A stretch of DNA of 64,000 nucleotides from Edolisoma coerulescens (lineage: Eukaryota > Chordata > Aves > Passeriformes > Campephagidae): positions 1,556,399 through 1,620,398 of the forward strand of contig VWZW01001167.1 of assembly GCA_013397115.1 (NCBI GenBank). The letters are read 5' to 3'. The notes below the pieces were generated by a model. The model made no database searches. It was not told where the DNA came from and saw only the letters and a list, made by a program, of their open reading frames with translations. A program made the position numbers and the translations under genes. Positions 39,501 to 51,912 of this stretch are shown in pieces (position 1 is the first letter of the stretch; each line of letters opens with the position of its first letter).

Positions 39501-42500
39501 TCAGCTTCCATTCAAAGGCGAGAGAGCACGTAAACCATCACTTCACATTCAAGAAATAATGTCCTGACGTCTGCTTTTTCCTAGATTTGGAAATAGGCCG
39601 CTACATTTGTTGGAAAAGAACTACAGTATCCAAAGTGGAAAACCCCCTTAGAGAAGAAGACTGGATGGGGGATGAAAAAAGTGAGGAACTTCAATTCACT
39701 AGTTCAAATGGGAGTCCACTAAATAGGTGGAGAGTGCAAAAAAAGAGGGAAGGGTGATATTGGTGATATTGTTGATGAGTAATTAGTTGGTACATGGTCT
39801 CCTTGTGGGAAGTATCAAAAGACTTCCTTTTGGTCCACAGGATTCTTGAAGGCTGGATCAGTTTCTACTGTTCTAAAGAATTTCCTGACCAAAAATAGGG
39901 GTAGGTTTGTATTGTGTCTTACAAACAAGGTATTTTGTAAAGAGGATAAGCACTTTGGAAGAGTGGAATATAAAATATAAATAAACATATATATATACAT
40001 ATATACACTTCAATTATACATATTTGAAGTATAATGTTTAGATTTTGTTTTGATTCTGCATGTACAGAGGCATAAAGAGGCAGACAGGAAGGTTTCGAAG
40101 CCTATCCCCTTTTCAAAGTGTTTTCAACTAGTTTTTGCAATTTGGGACACTGTAGCAAGTTTGAGATTTACATCTGAAGCCAGGTAGTGACTTGCCTGTG
40201 CAATGCTTTCCTTGTCAGATTAAATAATCTCTTACAGCAAGCATTTTATGGGGTAGCACCCTGACTGCTAGGAACCTAGACTAAGGAGACAGTGGCATGT
40301 TCACAGCATTTATTTTTATTCAGCCAGCCACAAGCCTAGCCTTTCTAACATTATTTTTCAGAACATGGCACAGAAACAATGGATTTTTCACATCCACAGG
40401 AAGAGCTGTTGCATTACTTCCATTGTGAAGGCCTGTCCTGTATTCTTTTGTATATATATGCTTTTTTTGTTTTATTGTATTACAGCAGAAAAAGCCACAA
40501 AGACATACCAGGAATATCTATCCGTGTTCTCCACCTGAGTTATAGATTGATTTGTTTGGGGTTTTTTTTCTTTTGTATGGTGTTATCTTAAAATCCAGAA
40601 AGCAGCAGTAGAAGTCCGAGGAGATCAAGAGAACGAGCTAAGAGACAAGCTCAGGGTTCACACCAATTCCTTGTCTGAGGATTTCAAAGGAGATACAATA
40701 GAGCAATAAATTATGCCTCTACAACCAAATATGAATTCCCATAACTATTTTGAAGCACGTGATCTTGCCACTTTGAAATCCAGGAAATCAGCCCAAGGAA
40801 ATCTACCATGTCTGTTCTTACATTCCATTAGAGCTTCTCTGGTGGCTAATGAAGCTCAGGATTCATTAGGGCTTCACGCCTGTGTATCCCATTAAACCTG
40901 TTTTGGGAGACATTCTGCCACAGGACTGGTCTCCAGATTTTATACACCTACAAATATTTTTTAAGGATATTTTCACATCAATAGACCTATGAATCTTTTA
41001 AACTGTAACCCAAATATAATCTAAATGAAGAATGACTTGAGTTGAGGAAGGGACTTAGAAAATGTGGCAGCTAAAATAGTCTTTTCCAGAGACTGAGGTC
41101 AGAGAGTGCTGAAAGGTTGTGTTTGTTCCTAAATGGGGAAGTAAGTACCCTTTTTCTTTCCCCACTGAAAGCAAGCAAGAATTTTTTACTTTTTTTGGGA
41201 TGCATTGATAATATCTGTTAATTAGGTGTAAAATGGCCCTGCATCTTTCATCAAGCAAATAGTCAGGGCACTGCTTCAGTAGTGACTTAGTAGCACTTCA
41301 AGATTTCTGGAAATTCCTTGGCTTTCATCCTATTGCCACTCCCTACTTGGACTGTAAGGAGACTTGGATGGAAAATTTTAAGAACCTTTGTATTTTGCCT
41401 GCATAGAGAAAGGACTGCTATAAATTGACCACTGTTACCGCAGATATTTTTAGAGATTAGCAAAATGGATTGATTGTAAATGGACTATAGTCCCTTAAGA
41501 AGATCCCTCTTAACAAAAGTAATTGTCTTAGAAGAAAAAGATAATACCTATAAACTCACACACACATAAATTATGCTTAACTTTAGATTACAGTTAACAT
41601 AATGGTAAATATTTAGCTTCAGTGATACGGAGATTTCTAACACGAAAGTGGCTGATGGTTTGAAAAGAAATTGAGGTAGAAAGACAAAAAAAAAGGCAAA
41701 TCACAGTCAGTACAATGCTGACAATAATTGTTTGTATCTAAGATTTGTGAATTCTGTCATGCAACTAAGCACACACTTAGCAGTGGCTTTCCACTGAGGC
41801 TGGAATGGGATTAGAGCAGGCAGCACCTTGGAAAGGTGTGTGCACCCTTGCATTTGCTTTTCTGCAGATATTTGGATATTTGAATTCTGCATGAGGTGAT
41901 GTTTTGGAACACTAGCTCTGCGTGTAAGAACCTCAAATACCACCAAGTCCGATGTCTGCTATTCCAGACAATGGAATATTTTTTAATATTACTAATGTGG
42001 AATGCTCATGGAAAAATATGTGAAGGAATGCCTTTGAGTAAATCCCCTGCTTTTCAAACAATATGCATATCATAAGACTAATTTGAAGGCTTATTGAGAG
42101 ATTGTATGAGCAAACCTGGCTTACATTGGGATTCTGCCACATCCTTGGATCTTCCCCCACACAAATGTTAATAACATCAGACTTGTTCCAAAAATAAGAA
42201 TCAATAGAAATAGACTTGTTAGTTTACCTTGGTCCTGCCAGGTGATTAACCCTCTGGCTTTGCCACAGGGAGAAGTTACACAGATATGTAACTTTGAATA
42301 ATCCTTTTTGGCTCAGTTTTCTCCACCCTACGTGACAGAGAATTTAACCATCATTGTGCAACCATTGGTTTGCAAGAGGGTTTTGGCTCAGAAGATGCTG
42401 ACAAAGATGACAATAAGAAATACCTTTTGGGAAAGGGTGACCTGGATAACCAGCTAAACAGGAACCATGACACTGCTGTTCTCCATATGGTGGTTCTTGC

Positions 42501-42599
42501 TTAGGGCCACAAGAGAGGCTTGGGGACGATCTCCTCACAATGTGTGTTGTCAGCAGGGCAGTTGGTGCTACTGTCGCACCTGGCATGTACACTACTGCT
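36563..42599. other. Intergenic, no gene seen
   Basis: No supported gene. The frames near 37868-38627 overlap on both strands and are judged chance. An AT-dinucleotide run at 39968-40010 is listed separately. Confidence 0.5.
39968..40010. repeat. AT-rich (TA)n simple repeat
   Basis: Imperfect alternating TA/CATA sequence (catatatatatacatatata) surrounded by A/T-rich DNA. It is likely length-variable. Confidence 0.85.
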
Positions 42600-43348
42600 G
42601 CATGCTGTACACTATTACTGCGTGCACAGGCTGGGGCAGAGTGGCTGGAAAGCTGCCCAGAGGAAAACGACCTGGAGGTGCTGGGTGACAGCACACATGA
42701 GCCAGCTGTGCCCAGGTGGCCAAAGAGGCCAATGGCATCCTGGCCTGTATCAGCAATAGAGTGGTCAGCAGGACCAGGGCAGTGATCGTTCCCCTGAACT
42801 CAGCCCTGGTGAGGCATCACCTCAAATCCTGTGTTCAGTTTTGGGCCCCTCAGATCAGAAGGGACATTGAGGTTCTGGAGCATTTCCAAAAAGAAAGGCA
42901 ACAAAGCTGGTGAAGGGTCTGGAGCACAAGTCTGATGAGGAGCAGCTGAGGGAGCTGAGGTTGTTTAGCCAGGAGCAAAGGAGGCTCAGGTGGGACCTTA
43001 TCGCTCTCTGCAGTTATCTGAAAGGAGGTTGTAGCAAGGCGGGGAGCTGGCCTCTTCTCCCAGGTAACAAATGACAGGATGAGAAGACAACAGCCTTAAG
43101 CTGTGCCAGGGGAGGTTCAGGCTGAACATCAGGAGGAATTTTTTCATAGAAAGGGTTTTAAGCATTGTAATGGAGTTGCAATGCCCAGGGAGGTGGTGGA
43201 GTCACCATCCCTGGCAGTGTTTAAGGAAAGACTGGACACTTAGTGACACTTAGTGCTATGGTCTAGTTGACATGGTGGTGTTCAGTTACAGGTTGGACTC
43301 AATGACCTCAGAGGTCTTTTCCAACCTAAAAGATTCTGTGATGCTTCG
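42600..43348 (+). mobile_element. CR1 LINE 3' fragment, longest in window
   Basis: Plus-orientation CR1 of about 0.75 kb. Recognisable blocks in order: catgagccagctgtgcccag, caatggcatcctggcctgta, cctgtgttcagttttgggcc, gaggttgtttagccaggagc, ctgaacatcaggaggaattt, and the 3' end ggttggactcaatgacctca followed by ttccaacctaaaagattctg. It corresponds to the last part of ORF2 and the 3' tail. The 5' truncation point is near 42600. The reading frame is broken, so the copy is dead. Confidence 0.93.
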
Positions 43349-46300
43349 ACTATTAAGGCAAAGAATATACCAACACCGAAAAGAATAGTCAAAAAGGCAC
43401 ACTGATCACATTAGTTAAAAATTATTGTAGTGAACTAACATTGGTTTGTATCTCTTAAACAGTCTCTGTTTGTAAAAGACATTTAGACTTGCCACATAGT
43501 GACAATCGGTTTTCCACGTTTTTCTCCCTAGCAGCTGGTTGGACATGTGGAGATGTAAAGCCTGGCAAAGTTTCCCATGTGGCTTTTAGTTTTCCTTCTG
43601 TCTTTCTCCACCACCACCAATACAGAAAACAGTAATTTGAAATAGTAAGACTTCAGAAGGATTTTCCAGACCTCATATATTTTTCCAGAACAATCTCCCT
43701 GGTTGTAATATTCCCTAACTTTTCATGTCACCAACAGGAAAACAGTGAAACATCCCTTATGAGCATTTCTCCAGTTATGTTGTACGTGAGCAATTCACCA
43801 ACTGGTTGTCTCAAAGAAAGTTTCTGAGCAATGCCTGTGGAGAGCCCTACCTATCATGAATAAGCAGTTGCACAAGGAAATTTTTTAGCAAGCAAGATCC
43901 CAACAGGCATTTTTGAAATCACAGTAAGATCTGTGCAACCTCTAACAGCAGCGAATCAAGATGTGCAAGCACAAAAATTCTCCCAGCTGCAGAAGACTAT
44001 TCTCTTGCCACTCTGCCTTGACAGTTCACGGTTGCACGAGGAAATGCAGCCAAGCTTTCAGCACTTCAGCAGGTGATTCACCAGCAGCTGAGTCATCCCT
44101 GTCCAAAGCTAGCACATGCAAAACTCAGGGAGGGGTGGACGGCTGGGGAAGGGAAGCACAACAAACGTTCCTCCACTAATTCATGCCATCTGGGAATGAC
44201 AGCCCGTAGGCCTGCAGCTTTGTCTGCAAAATATTGTTTACAATTTTTATTATGAAGTCCATAGGGGAAAAGACTTAATTTTATTTAACAGTTCATCATC
44301 GTTACACAAACCATTGTTCTGGGTTTAGCTTCAGAAAACAGGAAGCAATACTCATGATTAGTTAGTCAGACTTTTTTTTTGCAGGCTTTTGTTGTTAAAC
44401 AATTAGATGGGAAAATTGCAATTGAACCCACTGACATGCAACGGGAGCCTTTTGGTGTTAGAGGTCTCTCTGGTGAGCCATACAGGATGTGAGCTGTTGC
44501 AGTCTTGATTCATCGCTTTGGTTGGTGGTAACCCAGGCTTACACGGGAGGTCACTCGGCTTAAATGTCCATAACTGAACAGAAGGGCAGCAATCACAAGT
44601 GGTCATCTGTAAGCAGATGCTGCTTTGTGCCTGAGGCTCACGTGTCCCAGTGCTTGCACAATCACTTTGTTTAAGTGTGAAATTATGTAAGACCAGTCAC
44701 TAACCAGACAGAAGCTCTTCCATTTAAGCAGCTTTGGTTAGCAAATGTAAGCAGTCCAGTGAAGGATCCAGCAAGTGTGAGACCTGGTGGAAGGTTGAAG
44801 ATGAGCTGTCCCAAGGCAATGGAAGAGGGTAAAGGGAGCAGGGTCTCCTCCTTTGACAATGGTGAGCTGTTAGATAGCACAGCCCTTCAATGTATCTCAC
44901 CTTACAATGTTTTGTCTACTAATCACGGGTACCACTTCAAAACAAACAAACAAAAAAAAGAAAACTAGTAATAATTAGTTGCTTTCCATGTTCTGCAATG
45001 AACAATTAAAACACCAAACTTTGCAACAGAAAGGTACACAGTTGATTATTAATTAACCCACAGTGCAGAAAAAACAAATTCACAGACTGTTTAATGCTTT
45101 AGAACACTTGGCTACAGTCAAAGTAAGTCTCCATAATCACTTTGATCTGTAGTTGCCACAGGACAGGAACATCTACTGCACTTCCACTCTGACCATGCAG
45201 CTTGGGTTGAAAACAATTTCTGCTATCAAGGGTAGAGGTGAATAAAGTGGACACACTTGTCTTCTCAAAGGCAAACTTTGGGTTTACCTCAGGACAAGAA
45301 AATTGGAGCAGAACTAGGCTCCAGGTTCCCAAAAAACCTGTTTCTGTAAAGGAACATGAGTAGAGGCAAAATATTCCCATATCTTCTTTTTTTGCCTTAA
45401 CTTCTCCAGACAGGAGGAGGTACAGGGTGGTGGTGCAGGTTCTTGAGGAACTTGGATGAAGGTGTGATATGAACAGTTAAAGGTCAGAATTTAAGATGTA
45501 TCAAGTGGTTGGGCATTTCCACACTGTGAGTATAGCCTGAGACATACCTAGAGGGCCAAAAGACACAAGGAAGAAACACTGACTAAAATCACAGATTTCT
45601 ATTCTGAAAAAGCTTATCTGAAACTCATAATGTCTGGGCATGGGTCTATGACTACAAAAGTCCCGTGGGGAGGCCACAGATCTACAAAAAATAGGGCACA
45701 GGCTGCAATGTTCCCCACCCATGTGCTCTGATAGAACATAGCAGTGATCATGGCTCCAGATTTTATCATTTGCTGAGTTGGGAACTTTGATACTACAAGT
45801 GCATATGAACTTCTAAAAGTTATTCAAAAGAGTAATGTATTTATGGCCTAGGTCTCCATTTTTTTAAAAATGCAGATTTTACATTGGCAATGAAATCCCT
45901 CTTCTAGAGGATTTTTTAAAGACAAAACCGTATTTATTTTATTATATACTACAACAAGTCTGCAAATACTCTCAAATATTCTTTTTTCCATTTTCTCTCT
46001 GCTTGCTTGAATTATCCCTCACAAATGATACTTAGCTTAATAACATCAAAATATTTTAAACAGGTTTTAAAGATGAGAAAAATTGCATTTGTCATTTTGA
46101 GAGCTAAAATGTGATAGCTTCACAAGAGGGCAAACATGCACATGATCATAGACATGCAGTAAACACTGATGTGTAAATGCCTACTTAGATGTGTGCTCGT
46201 TTCCTCTCAGGTTTGGGGGGTTTTTTTTAACTTTTTCTTTTGGTGAGGGTTTTTTTGGTTGTTTTTTAGCAGAATGAGGCCTAGAAATCTGAACAATTAA

Positions 46301-49194
46301 ATTATTTATATACAAACTACCTGTCTTGATAATAGGGTTAGAGATGGCCTATTTGGAAATGCCATTAGCTAACATTACTTGTGTATTTTTTATTTTGGTT
46401 TTTCAGTACAGATGGTAGAATAGGGTCTTTGTGAAGAATTTAGAAGGGTTTTTTCTGCTTGCGGTTAGTTAAATCTTAGCTGTCCTCCATAGCAGAGCAA
46501 AATTCAGGACAGATACATAAGAAACACTGCTAAACACCTTTTTTTTTCTCTCAAGAATTAGGGTTTTGTAGTATCCGAGGAAGAAAGGCACCAGTCACAT
46601 GATCTGCATAAATATCACATTTCTTTAAGAAATTTATAGGAAGAAAACGTTGTTTATACTACCCTTATTTGTAGTACAGGAACTCTTTATTATGTCCTGC
46701 TGTTTCTGGGTAGGTAGCATTCTCTCAGTGTCAGACATTACTAAACTGCCAGAATGACAATTTCACACCTTATTATGAAGGCAGGTCCTTAGCATGGCTT
46801 TTCTCAGAGTAAGGCATCCAGAAGCCCTTTGTTTCACCACCATGATACCACTTTATTACTTCTACACTTACTACATTACCCAGCATATGCTGACTACTCT
46901 GTTTTGTTAGGCAGGGTCTTTCATGGCATTATGTGAAACAATCTGGCAAACCAGTATTAGATGTCACTGCTTCAGCTACTGGAATAGGGGGTTGAGATGG
47001 GAAAGGCTATGACTTTTATTTTGTTCCTTTGACTAAGTCATTTTAAGGTCATTTGGATAAATGCTGTGGGAGTCAACACTATCTGTGAGCTACCTGACAG
47101 GCTACCTGTTAGGCAAAATCCAAAGCACGTGATCCCTAAAGCCAAGATCCACTGTGGAGAAAAGCATATCCCAAATACCACACACATTTTCCAGTAGAGA
47201 AAAAGATACAGGGAGTCAACTGCCAGCAAAAGAAAAATTTCTTTTTCCTGCAATCACATCTCTTTGGAGAAATCACAATTATAAAACATGGGCAACTTCA
47301 GTGGTTCTTGGGGATACTGAGAGATGACTTGCTGTCTACAGATGTTGAAATCTGTATTGAATACGGACTTCTTTTAAAAGAACTCTGCATATGCCAACAC
47401 ATTCACTACCCATGAAAGGGTTTATGCACACGAATTAAGCACAGTGAGTGGTTCCCCTTGTTAGAAACCACAGAAATTACTTTGAGACTGGAAGCAGAGT
47501 CCTAGGATGCCTTCTGGCATTGAGACAATTTCCCACTTCAGTCTCTCTCCGGTGTTTATCACTGATGAAATGAAAAGCAGCAAACTGGCTACCAAACAGC
47601 TCAGCTTTCTTTGGTTTTCATGTCAAGTGATGATTTTTTTTCAAGCCTCAGGGATGGGTTGTGTAGCACAGTGTCAATCCCTTCCTTAAGGACCCAAAGG
47701 AGGAGCACCTCTGCAGCAAGCACTGCTGTTCTCCCAGTGGGAAACCTTCCAACGCCTCTGTGCCTTCCCCTCACAAACACTGCCTGAACCAGAGAGCTTT
47801 GTAAGCACCAAATTGTACTGCACTAATAAACACAAATTTCTTGGCAAAGTACCTGATTTGGCTCCATCTAGTTTGATGAAAAGAGGTTTATGAAGTCAAT
47901 TTCCTTACCTAAGATTTGCTGTATATGTTACTACAATGCCACATGTTGAATGTCCTTCTAAAGGCTTGTGCAAGAACATCTGTGAACCTCCTGTATCAGA
48001 CACATCTCATCAACAGTCTTAATCCCTTACTGAACAGCAAATGTTATTTCTCTTGGGTTGGTGCAGAATCTAGCAATGTGAAACCTGAACTGGAAATAAA
48101 TCATGAGGAAAAACTTGAATCATTCTCTACAAGTGAACAGCAATTCTAGACCCAAGAGAGGATGTGAACAAAACCAAATTAATCAATTCACATTTTAAAT
48201 TACCAAATTGTTCTGATCTTAGAAACAGTGTCAGCTTCTTCGGGCTTTACAGAGGCCAATTGGTAGCAATAATCAGCAACAAATGACCTCACCAGCACAA
48301 TCAAAAACGACCAGCCTGCATTTCCAGACCTGTACAAAATTGGGCTGATCTGTACCCATTTGGGTCAGAGAACCAGATTTCTCTGCTCAAGGAGCAGCTG
48401 CCTGTTTGCAAACATCCACCTTTATAGCAGCTTTTCCAGCAGGCCCATCTCCTGCAGTTGCCAGACTGGAGGAGACAGAGATACTGGTGCTCTCTACCAA
48501 CTCCTGGTTGGAAATTTTTCTACACCACAGAAAACCAAAGCATTTTGTGAACTCTTCTTGTCTCACAGCAACCCTAAAAGAACGGAAGTGTTAAAGTGTT
48601 TATTAATGTAATTGGTTCTCAAGGTTTTGAACACTAAAATTTAAAGGGTAGAAACCCAAAAACTGCTTTTGATGCAGAAGTAGGTGAAAACCTACCAGTG
48701 AGCATTTTCAGTGGTTTTTTGCTCCTCATACATGTATGTTTGCAGCACCCAATTGCAGGACAAAAAAATGGGCACACTGTTAAGACTATTCAAACTGCCT
48801 AGCTGAAGGGGCTAGGAGATCATGGTTCCTTCTAGGCTCTATCTACTTCTAGCTGCCTGCTGCCTCATAAAGCACAGCAGAGAAAACACAGTCCGGGAAG
48901 TTCCTGCTGTGTGGAAGAAAACTTCTTGACACAGCTGGTGAGGGAGTCAACTAGGGAAGACAGCCTAGTTGTCTGTGAACAGAAAAGGACTGTTGGAAAC
49001 CATCTGGGGCACACAATCATGAAATGAGTTTTTGATTCTCAGAGAAGGGAGCAGGTGGAGGGGTAGAAAGGACGTGTGTCAGCAGAACTGCCACACTGGA
49101 TGCCCAGTGGACAGACTTTGGCCTGTTCAGGAGCCTGGTTGACAGGATCTCTTTGTAAGCAGTCCTGAAGGGCAGATGAGTCCAGGAAGCCTAG
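43349..49194. other. Intergenic, no gene seen
   Basis: AT-rich, with T-runs near 46210-46265 and 46541-46550. No frame longer than about 95 codons, and none has a recognised motif or paired splice sites. Confidence 0.5.
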
Positions 49195-49612
49195 ACATTC
49201 TTCAAGAAGGGTCTAGAGCGCAAGTTTTGTGACAAGCAGCTGAGGGAACTGGGGTTGTTTAGCCTGGAGAAAAGGAGGCTCCATGGGAGACCTCATTGCT
49301 CTCTGCAACTGCCTGAAAGGAGCATGTAATGAGGTGAGAGTCAGTCTCTCCTCCCAAGTAACAAACAACAGGACAAGAGGAAATGGCCTCATCTTTTGCT
49401 GGGGAGGTTTAGATTGGACACTAGAAAAATTTTCTTCACCAAAAGGGTTGCCAACCATTGGAACAGGCTGCCCAAGGGAGTGGTGGAGTCACTATTCCTG
49501 GGGCTATTTGAAAGATGTGTAGATGTGGCACTTGGGGACAGGGTTTGGTGGTGGACTTGGTAAGGCCAAGGCAACAGTTGGACTCAATCTTACAGCCCTG
49601 AGTTTAAGAACC
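49195..49612 (+). mobile_element. CR1 LINE 3' fragment
   Basis: Plus-orientation CR1 blocks: aactggggttgtttagcctg, then tgggagacctcattgctctc, then aacaggacaagaggaaatgg, then gaacaggctgcccaagggag, ending with acagttggactcaatcttac. It is 5'-truncated and diverged, without the usual terminal repeats. Confidence 0.9.
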
Positions 49613-50074
49613 ACAACCCTTGTGTGCCCACAGTTTTGAATAGCTAAGCCCTTTTTCAAGCACAGAAAGCCTTTTCTGACTTTTGAGAGCAGCTGTGACT
49701 TCAGCATTTGCTTCCTGTATTTTGCTGCTTACTCAGACACCCTCCATTGTCCCTTCCAGCCCAGGGATTCAAAGGTGGCTGCAGCTCCACAGAGAGGTGC
49801 TCAGACATGCAGCTGGGCTGAAAAGCAATGGTCATCCCATTTTCCCTTTGCTATTTTGCAGCTGGATACATGCCCCAGGCTAGAGGTCTGTACCTAGCAC
49901 TGATGCTGGGGATCACACAGAGGCACCAGCTGGAGGGAGGAAGAAGGGACATGGAATGGCAGTTGCTGAAGGGAATGACTGTAAAGATGACCATTCAAGC
50001 AACACCTTGCAGAAAAATAAATTTCCTTTTGCTCACCCACACCCTAGCAGACTTCACAGTCAATCCCCAAGGCT
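49613..50074. other. Short intergenic stretch
   Basis: Lies between the CR1 fragment and the inferred 3' end of the minus-strand locus. A GT-rich stretch on the minus strand (complement of about 50018-50050) suits the downstream element of the poly(A) signal at 50090-50095. Confidence 0.4.
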
Positions 50075-50089
50075 GATGAGAGTAAAATA

Positions 50090-50095
50090 TTTATT
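50090..50095 (-). terminator. Poly(A) signal of the unnamed minus-strand locus
   Basis: AATAAA on the minus strand, followed within about 40-70 bases by a GT-rich element (agggtgtgggtgag). It would end the last exon that begins at 51245, about 1.2 kb long. Confidence 0.55.
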
Positions 50096-51851
50096 CCATA
50101 AATCCCAGCAGTGCTGAGGTAGGAACAAACACTCAGTCCATCAGCACGGTCAGCACCAAAGTGCAAGGTAGAACATGAAGCACCAGAGACTTCTGATATT
50201 CAAAGTGTCTGTCACCCACAGGCTCTTGATGTCTAAACACCACGACAGCCTCTAAACACCACAACAGCCAACAGGTGTAGAACCCTCAAGGCCTGCTCAT
50301 TTTCAATCTGAGAGTTAAAGAGGTTTTTCCAACATCTTGAACTGTCACCTTTAACTTAAGAACTACTTTAGTTTACCTGTCACATTGATGAATACCAAAA
50401 CACAGCATGTCTTAGATTATCAGTAACATCTATTCGAATCCATTCAGCATTAGAAAAAATACAGCCAAAAAGTACTCAAAACTGATATTGCAGGATATGG
50501 TAAATTCACAGTGTACCCTCTACTTAAGGATTTGACTTGTTACCTTCATTCCATCCTTTTGTAACTCATGGATTGTAGCAAGCACTTTATGACTGACATA
50601 CTCCAATGCAGCAACTTCGTTCACTTCCACTATTTAACAAAATAGGAGAAAATGCCATTCTACTTGTAATATGCAACCACATTCACTGATCACTTCAACA
50701 GCTGCATGCAACTCTGCAGCCAAGGACTGCTCAGGGATCCACGTCTCAGGGCAAGAAAAATTTTTGAGATTCACATGTGACACAATAACAAAGTATTACC
50801 AGCAGGCTATTTCCATGAAAACACTGCAAAACTTTTCAATTTTTAATTGATGATAAAAGATGTTTAGATTCTTCAAAGTCAAGCTTGAGCTGATGGTCCC
50901 TATTTCTATCAGTGTAAATTTCTTACAGCTCTGAATTGCTTTTAGTACATTCAGTCAATAACTCATTTCTATCTTGAGCACAATCATTTTTGTCATTACA
51001 CATCACCTTGTTACAATTGTTTTTCATTTTGACAGACACTAACTCAATTTTGTTCTATGCAGAATTCTACTGTGTTCTGCCAAAGTCACTTGATGTCAGG
51101 AAGGGTTTTCACAGTGTGTAGCAATTTATTGAAGTAAAATAGGTAAAGAGGGTAGTGGGACTTTTAAGAGCAAGTAATTATTGGAAGAATGGTTCTGAAA
51201 ACCCTCAGAAAAAGATTTTGAGATAGGAGTCATCACGGTAGAAACCTAAAGGATGGAAAAAATTTAATTACTCACATTCTGATGGTTTGAGTTACTACAT
51301 AAGGTATCATATATGTCATAAAACAATAAAGCTTTATTTTAATGATCCACTGCATTTAGTTAATATAAATGCAGTACTTCCCTTTTTCTTCATATCAAAT
51401 AGGCTGCAATAAAAATTAAAACATTCTGAAGTAGCCTGCTTGTTTTACTTTTTACTGTTTTAATACTTACAGAGCTATTTGTTCCAGCTGCCTCAGATTC
51501 TTCCCAGAAAACAAAAGCCTGCAACGGTGTACTGTTTTTCCACACATTAAGTACTTCTTTCATGGCTGTTTTGGAAGACCAACTTTAAAGATGCAGATAC
51601 AGCCCTTAACTCATGTTAAAAGTATCCAAATGCATTAGAGCAGAATAACATTTTGTACTCCAAAATCATCCTATCTGTTCTGCAAAAGTTTTAGCAAAAG
51701 CTCACCTATACACACGTTCTTGATCACTTGAGTGCAAAAGTTTCATTACAAGACCATGAAAGAGACACGGAGCTGCAGCAGATGCAACTCCCTGCCTTTC
51801 AAAAGCTTCAGCTAAATCCAAAGAAATTTTCAGGACTCTAGAGCTAGACAA

Positions 51852-51912
51852 CTTGGACTTGATGATCCTTGTGTGTGCCTTCCAAGTCAGCATTTTCTGC
51901 AATTCTGTGAAC
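51852..51912 (+). repeat. CR1 3' tail inside a candidate intron
   Basis: The plus strand reads cttggacttgatgatccttg, then a ttccaagtcagcattttctg block and ...attctgtga, the end of a CR1 element. It fills almost all of the 65-base interval between the candidate exons at 51706-51851 and 51917-51950 of the minus-strand locus. Confidence 0.8.
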
